The notes below the pieces were generated by a model. It had not been told where the DNA came from, did not search any database, and was given only the letters and a program-made list of their open reading frames with translations. Shown one piece after another: positions 57,720 through 64,000 of a stretch of DNA of 64,000 nt. Both the position numbers and the translations under genes were made by a program. Source of the stretch: Apostichopus japonicus (Eukaryota > Echinodermata > Holothuroidea > Aspidochirotida > Stichopodidae). The stretch's first letter is position 1. Each line of letters opens with the position of its first letter. The stretch spans positions 11,442,376-11,506,375 of the forward strand of contig NC_092567.1 of NCBI RefSeq assembly GCF_037975245.1, written 5' to 3'.

Positions 57720-58561
57720 CTCGTTCGATTTAGGTCAGAATACCGGCCACAGACGTTTCTTTGTGCACGAGCATTAAATCCCTTTAAAGCTTCTTGAAGC
57801 TTTCACTACAATTCATAGTCAACATCAATTATTGAAGGGTCTTCTGTAATTAACATTTACACGATTTCCTTTTTGGTGAATATTGTCTATATAAAGCACC
57901 GAACATTTCAAAAAAAAAAAAAATAGGTATTGGAACGTAACAAAACGTTCTTACCTCATGAAATTAGACACCTTTCTCGATTCATTAATATTTATCAGTA
58001 TAACATCAATACGTATGTAATTACTAAATTACTTTGTTACTTTTGTTGTTGCTCTTGATATTTGAGTAATATTTTAACTGTATCACTAGGAGCGTCAATA
58101 TGGGGATGGGATAGCATCACTGATAGTTGTCGGGGAAATCTTACATTTTAAAGATGTGGGGACTTGTCATCCGTTTACGACATTCTAAATCAGAAACAAA
58201 ACTTTATCATTATCATCGTCGTAGTCATCATTAATATTAAATACCATTGGTTAAAAAACCTACCACAGATTAAAAGGACCGGATAGTGAATAAGCCAACT
58301 TATAAAAATGTTTTGTTCTCTTTTTACGACAAATTCGGCCCATTAAGCATTGCACTATACCAGACATATTAAATAGTGACAATAATAGCGGGTGTACGGT
58401 ATGGTAATATATGAAATTCAAGTATAATAAAATTTAAAATTCCTGTAAGTTTTTAAGAATTATTTATCAGTGTCATGTTATTAAGTTTTCACTATAAAAA
58501 AATCAAAGTAACATAAAAATGATCAGCAATTTAATGCGTCATGTGTTTTTTCATTATACAG
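57720..58561. other. Non-coding stretch, nothing recognised
   Basis: An A15 run lies at 57910. The stretch ends in an acceptor-like tract (gtgttttttcattatacag). Confidence 0.45.
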
Positions 58562-58589
58562 GTGAGAAAAGTTTTGGGAAAAAATGGAG
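58562..58589 (+). CDS. Candidate 28-nt microexon of an unidentified gene
   Basis: Bounded by acceptor gtgttttttcattatacag and donor GAG|gtaagtg. In phase 0 it reads VRKVLGKNG plus one base, and that base completes a codon with the exon at 59262. It could be an alternative 3' end of the gene with E1-E3 (E3 exits in phase 0) or part of another gene. It is too short for any homology judgement. Confidence 0.3.
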
Positions 58590-59261
58590 GTAAGTGCATA
58601 TTTAGACCCTTAATGGTATCATGTGTCGTTTACTAATACTTAAAATGTGTTAACATTACATTTAAAATATTAATTTTACATATTGTTATTTGGCCACACA
58701 AGAAGTAAGAACGTGACTTGAGGGTTGGGATTATAAAATATTCGATCGCGGAACATTTATGGCGCTACCTCTAAAGTCAGATCTATGTTCAAAAACAAAG
58801 CTGAAAATAACAACATGTATGACACTATTGAGGATTTTTCTGACACCATTAGTAACCATAGATTACCCTGCGTGTTACGAAGAATATTCCGTGGTATATT
58901 GCGTCACTCGGAACACTATTGTCGATTGTATTTTTGGGGGTGTAGTTCGGTGGGTTTTGCTGCGAATATTTGTTTTTGTTGTGTATTTGTTTCTGGTGAG
59001 GAGAATAACGAGGGCAAGAGGGAAGGGGACTGAAAGGGATGTGAGTGTCTTAGTTGCTTTGTCTTTATTCTGTGACGACAACAAAAAATGTGCAAATCAT
59101 ATTTGATTTCAAAACATCTGGGAAAAACAAGTGTGCAATTAATTTGTTTTAAATGAAGTCTCTCGTTTAAGCGATTTTATAATATTATATCTGAAATGTA
59201 CCTTGTGTTTTTTTTAAATGTTTGATTCGTTTGAAATGATATTATTGTTATTTCTATGCAG
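58590..59261. other. Presumed intron between two candidate exons
   Basis: Contains a 115-codon hydrophobic frame (58759-59106) without a signal peptide or recognisable family and an overlapping 82-codon frame. Neither is preferred over the other. Confidence 0.3.
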
Positions 59262-59311
59262 ACATTACAGAAAGGCAGATGGCGAGACTAGTTTCTGAAG
59301 AAAGTGAATAA
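59262..59311 (+). CDS. Candidate terminal exon paired with 58562
   Basis: After acceptor tgttatttctatgcag it reads, with two leading bases, ITERQMARLVSEESE and stops at TAA 59309-59311. The entry phase matches the exon at 58562. An AATAAA overlaps the stop codon (59307-59312). On the opposite strand a 101-codon frame with a hydrophobic N-terminus covers the same bases, so the strand is not certain. Confidence 0.3.
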
Positions 59312-60213
59312 ACCAAGTGAGATGTAATAGCAAAATCATAATTACGTTCGTAAAACTTCCGGGTACCGATACTGGATGTAAAGTTATCTCCGACGATGTA
59401 ATCAAGAGTATGTACAAAATTGCAACTGTAGCGATCGTTAAACTTTATCGTAAACCTCTTGCTACTTGGGTACATTGCTGATGGGAAGAATGAACCAGAA
59501 ATATTGCTTAGCAACATCACAAAGGAAATAGTAGTTTTCATAATGATCATGGAAATCAATTCTGTCTAAACAAGTTCAATTCTACAATATATGTCTGGAT
59601 TCAGTAGATTAAACGACCTATCTACCCTCTCAGCAATGGGTCCGGATACCCTTCACAAGAGACATAGAAACGTTCATGGTCTAGAGAATAATTCTCTCGT
59701 TTACACTGACTACACAACTTTCTTTCTTTTTTATTTTTCTCTAATTTATTTTCACTTTTGTTATTTTCATATGGTCGCTAGCTCGATTATATTTCCTTTT
59801 TTAGTCTAGTGTCCTGTTTATACTGTTCTACATTTTATTGTAAGCATATAGACGAAACAAATGAAATGATTAGACTATCACTTGGTATAAACCATACACT
59901 TTGAAGTGATGGGCTTAGTCAACAAAATTTCTTATTATCTTGTCTTTAAGATTAAAACTACTAAATTGTAAAGTATACAGTCTGATACATCCAGATTAGT
60001 TAAGTAAAGATTCTTGGGTTGATAATTTGTATGTGGTATGAAAGAGCTTTTACATCTTACTTATAAGTGAACATTTTTTTCTGAAGATTACAGGTAGCAA
60101 CTCTCATAGTTCTTGTTGCTTTTCATTTTTATTTTTGAAAGATAAATTGTATATTTTATTCACGCCGATCTTTTCATTTCATGAGCCTTTACTGAAATCA
60201 TTTTGACATACAC
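59312..60213. other. Non-coding stretch, nothing recognised
   Basis: Only short chance frames are visible. Confidence 0.45.
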
Positions 60214-60331
60214 AGTCGTAACGGGTAGATATCGATACCATGTAAATAATTCCACGGTTTGATTTTGAGGCGAGATGACCAAAATGCCATCATACAAAAG
60301 TATGAACTCAATCGATATGCTACGTCATGTT
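60214..60331. repeat. 118-bp direct repeat, copy 1
   Basis: Starts agtcgtaacgggtagatatc and carries ccatgtaaataattccacgg. It matches copy 2 at 60615 with few differences. Confidence 0.85.
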
Positions 60332-60614
60332 TAGTTTTTTTCTTTTCAATTGTACTTTTATGATTTGCGTTTGTATTTTCATTACGTTTTTATGAATATC
60401 CCTAAATTATGTATGATGTACTTTAATCAAATTAATCAACGTTACCATCGATAGTAAATTGTTTATCGTCTACAATGAATAGGTGTAAAGCATTTTACAA
60501 CATTGCTTAATAATATCGATATAGTCCGCATTTTAAAGATGCAATCATTCGTAATCAATTGCTAAATATTGACAAGATTGATTAAGCAATTCTGCATTAT
60601 TTGCCTAGATCAAT

Positions 60615-60733
60615 AGTCGTAACAGGTAGATATCGATACCATGTAAATAATTCCACGGTTTGATTTTGAGGCGAGGTGACCTAAATGCCATCATACAAAA
60701 TTATTAACTCAATCGTTATGCTATATCATGATT
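60615..60733. repeat. 118-bp direct repeat, copy 2
   Basis: Same sequence as 60214-60331 with about ten changes, offset exactly 401 bp. The 280 bp between are not repeated, so this is either a remnant of a 401-bp tandem duplication or two insertions of one repeat. Confidence 0.85.
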
Positions 60734-63700
60734 AGCTTTCTTTTTTTCTACTTGTAATTGTAAGGTTTGTCGAATGCATTTTCACGAAAGAGAACTAGAA
60801 AAGTCAAACAATAGGAAAGAAAAGCTGATAGGAATACCAACCAATGACTTTAATTCAATTCAGGGAGGAAGGAAGGTTTACTATGGTGAACATAATGTGC
60901 TAACAAACAACCAATAATTATGTAAATTTAGTGACGATGTAAAATAACATAACGAAATATTTGAATTTTCCCATGAAAATGTGATATTATCTACCACCTT
61001 CATAGAAAAGATATAAAACGTGAATCATCGGTCTGTACTTGATGGTTTATATAAACTACGTTAAAACAATTACGACAAGAAGAATTTGCTGCACTAAGCT
61101 GTCAATTATATCAATTTATTTGGTATTATGACCGCCGAACTTAAAATGTATCTATAACACGTACATATGTAAAACACACTGGCCTCAGTAAACAGGTAAT
61201 TCACTGCAATAACTGCTCTGTTATCTGATATTCAAACTACTTTTACTATACTTACAAACGAATGCTCTTTTGTTTACTTACAAGGACTTATTATTTGTAG
61301 TTTAAAGTGAATATGTCTAATGGTCATAAAATATCAGCTGATGTAAATGTTGCTGGAATTCTATGACGTCATATCGTGTATGATATTTTCTTTGTCGACA
61401 ATCTTTAACTCGTATATTTTATCGATGAAATAAAGTTAATACAAATATTGATAAAAAAATCAATACATTTAATCAAACTTTAATTCAAACCGATTATTCC
61501 ATAATCTGGTGTATCTAATGAGATCAATGCTTATATTATATACTTTAGGAAATAATATTGAATAAGCAAAATGGTTCGTAAGTCAAAAGTCACCAGTAAT
61601 TTGCTTTCCTGGTATTGATAATATACATTCATTTAATATATACTGTAGCCTAGTTGTTAATTTAATATTGTTTTCATAATCATTTATATCTAATGTTTTT
61701 TATATAGTCTGATTTTTCATACTTATTCTCTTTCAAATATACGGTACAAACACAAAAAACGTATTTCCTTCCTTCATAAAATACTTTTATGGTGTAATAT
61801 TGAATAAATAAAATGGTAAACTAATCAAAACAAAAATGACCTATTATTGTAGTTTCTGCTTTCTTGTTATCAACAGTCTGCACTTGCTTAAGATATATAA
61901 ATAGTGTAATTGTAAGGTGTTGTCTACTTCTGTGCCGACCGGCCGTGTGTGTTGTTTATAGGATCTGCTGGTGAATGTTCCGGTCGTCCTGATGTTTGAT
62001 ATGGTTTTGTTCTCTGAAGGGATCGTTTTCAATCCGTAGTGCGGCTTTGGCAGTGATTTAGCTTCCATTCACTATATCACGTAAATGATAAAAAAAAACA
62101 CAAATGTTGTACACAATATCATTGCTTTTTTGGTAATGATGATGAATGACGTGATTGAAATAATTAGGGGTAAAAATAAAGTTGCAATTAACATCTCAAG
62201 ATAGGGAATTAGAAGCATTGTCCGAAAATGGGAACCACGAATGTTTTTTTTTTTTTAATGTGAGATTTCTTCAATTGGTTTGAATACAAATTACATTTTT
62301 TTGTACTCAAAAAATGACCTTATCACCGTATTAAGTAATGTTTTCTTATTGTATCTCATTCAATGCACTTTAACCAATATATTATATATGCTTTATACTC
62401 TCGAGGCAAGAAGAAGCTTCAATACACTTGGATCACGATGGGGCTGCGAGGCGAAAAGTAATAATTTTAGCACATTAATTTGAATAGTTTGGCATGACTG
62501 ATTTATTCTATTTAAGTATGATTGGATGGTTGTAGATGTGAAGCAAGCTGTTTGACATACGGTTTTGGGCAGAGTACTGGAGCAATTTCGCAGACGTGCA
62601 GTGTTAACGAGGTAGTCCATCTGTACTTTATATATGATACTTTGATATGGGAAGCCTCTCATCTCGGAGCAGCTGTTTGTAATCTTGTAGTCTATGTTGC
62701 TACCCTGTCAGAATATCAGTAGCATTACTTTCAATGGCCTACTGCTACCATTGTGTATTTAATATTACTTTTCTGTAATAAGTAAATATTTCTTTGTTAA
62801 CGAAAATTGGGATGAAACATTCGCATTTTTGAATAATTTTAATTCGTGTATTTCTGCACAGTTTCGTACGAGTAAAAGGTACTGAACAGTTTAACCCTTA
62901 GTGAAAGACATTGCTGTTATCTATTAATAAATTTAAGTCTTTTAACTTAAATAAGTCACAACCTTTTCGACTTACTTTTAATCTATATAATACAGACACG
63001 ATTTTTCCTATATGCGTTAACTTATCGTTTTCGATTCAAAAATAAGAAAGGTGAGAGATTAAGCTCCACGACAACGTTTGGATATAGATGATGAATGCTA
63101 ATATTCATGATATATTGAATATTCAGATGTCAGGTTTGACGAAGAATTAACATTGAATTTCGTTGTCTGTTCTACACAAAGTACGTAACAGAACAATCTC
63201 ACGTAGAAAAACTGACAAGCACTTTATGAGTGAGTGGGTATGAAGAGTATGTTTGTGACAGCAAGGTAACTGATTACGGAATGAACGGAAAATGTTTTAC
63301 GAGATGCAGAAAATTTACTAAACGAAGTTGAAAAATGTTATCGTGCCCAAGCCCCCCTCCCCCCACCCTGAGCCACTTCCATCCTTGATCATAGTTACAT
63401 TAACGTCCCAACTTGCATGCTCAATAAACTAATTCCATAAGCAGGATGTTGTTGAGTCACTTTATAAAGCCCTTTGTTTCCAGATTTCTCGATACCAAAC
63501 CAAATATCATCCTCTGTTTCAGTGGTATAACGTCATTGATCTTTACCATGGAATTGAACTTGTGACTATAATTTTCATTCGAGATACCATAAATAATACC
63601 TATTTATGATGCTTTAATGTACGACACTCGCTAATTATTTTTCATCGGGAATAGTTTTATTTTAACAAACTGGAGAACTGTCAGAAAGGATGTATCGAAC

Positions 63701-64000
63701 TGAACTTGAGATAATCAACGGTTGGCTACATCTTTATTATTTCCCGAAATGATTCAAAACAATATAACTGTAAGGATGTGGTGGACAATGCAAAGAAGCA
63801 ATATTTTATATTTTTACCACATTCGTTTCGGTGGCGTCATCTATTTAAACCTGCAACTACAAACGGACATCGAGATCAAGTCAAAAACAACATCAAGAGG
63901 TTATTGGCTATGAATAGTCACTAGACTTTATGTCTGCCTGTAAAGAAATGAATATAAACAATAATAAAATAACTATACAATATCTACAAATCCTAGGAAC
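60734..64000. other. Non-coding stretch, nothing firm
   Basis: TGACGTCA occurs at 61364. A minus-strand 74-codon frame at 61844-62068 (ISNIRTTGTFTSRSYKQHTR) lies in a patch of higher GC than its surroundings and may be a fragment of coding or transposon origin; I could not place it. The rest shows no gene. Confidence 0.45.

Noticed and set aside
58759-59106. 115-codon hydrophobic ORF
   Set aside because: Overlaps another open frame, lies between two candidate splice sites and has no family resemblance.
59254-59559. 101-codon minus-strand ORF with a hydrophobic N-terminus resembling a signal peptide
   Set aside because: No recognisable mature domain, no splice or polyA signals, and it overlaps a candidate plus-strand exon; left as undecided.
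1-64000. tRNA, rRNA and other structured RNA genes
   Set aside because: No segment with the A and B box pattern plus cloverleaf, and no rRNA-like sequence, was seen on either strand.

Overview
The window looks like a piece of an invertebrate animal genome, most likely a marine deuterostome such as an echinoderm or hemichordate. It is AT-rich, has no dense gene layout, carries large introns with GT..AG borders, and is full of transposons, foldback structures, microsatellites and long poly-G/poly-C tracts. The clearest lineage clue is a Gmr1-like Ty3/Gypsy retrotransposon, a group known mainly from deuterostomes. The assignment is an inference; no ribosomal, mitochondrial or tRNA gene is present to test it.

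Layout. 1-13.1 kb holds a candidate exon at 2621, several repeats with inverted ends, a MITE-like insert inside a (CA)n tract, and a 2.2 kb foldback element (10465-12670) built from TTTACC/GGTAAA repeats. 13142-20303 is a complete LTR retrotransposon: two 1077-bp LTRs that I find identical by eye, a 4-bp target duplication, primer binding site, polypurine tract, and gag-protease-integrase-RT-RNase H in a single frame broken by two TAA stops. Integrase lies before reverse transcriptase, the unusual Gmr1-like order. 20.3-23.8 kb holds a candidate exon and a (TA)n palindrome. 23852-29471 is a second, 5.6 kb foldback-type element with outer inverted ends, a TAAA duplication and inner arms of about 300-bp tandem units. 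32.2-33.6 kb holds five CRE sites at exact 20-bp spacing beside a TATA box, then two small candidate exons. 35541-35746 is a MITE-like element with hairpin ends. 37.9-41.5 kb holds a candidate three-exon minus-strand gene with a Penelope-like fossil in one intron. 43.1-44.3 kb holds a candidate last coding exon, 3' UTR exon and polyA signal. 47.6-49.1 kb has two tandem arrays. 52.4-55.75 kb is a decayed CR1/L2/Jockey-type LINE. 55.8-64 kb holds an LTR-like segment, two more candidate exons and a 118-bp duplication.

How it fits together. The plus-strand exons at 2621, 21571, 32635 and 43167 have good splice sites and compatible phases, so they may be the 3' part of one gene whose introns (about 10-19 kb) host most of the transposons and the minus-strand gene. 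I do not recognise the encoded protein. The best-supported entries are the retrotransposon, the LINE and the repeat structures; the cellular genes are splice-site and phase predictions without transcript evidence. A further window-wide signal is 19 copies of the palindrome TGACGTCA where about one is expected.
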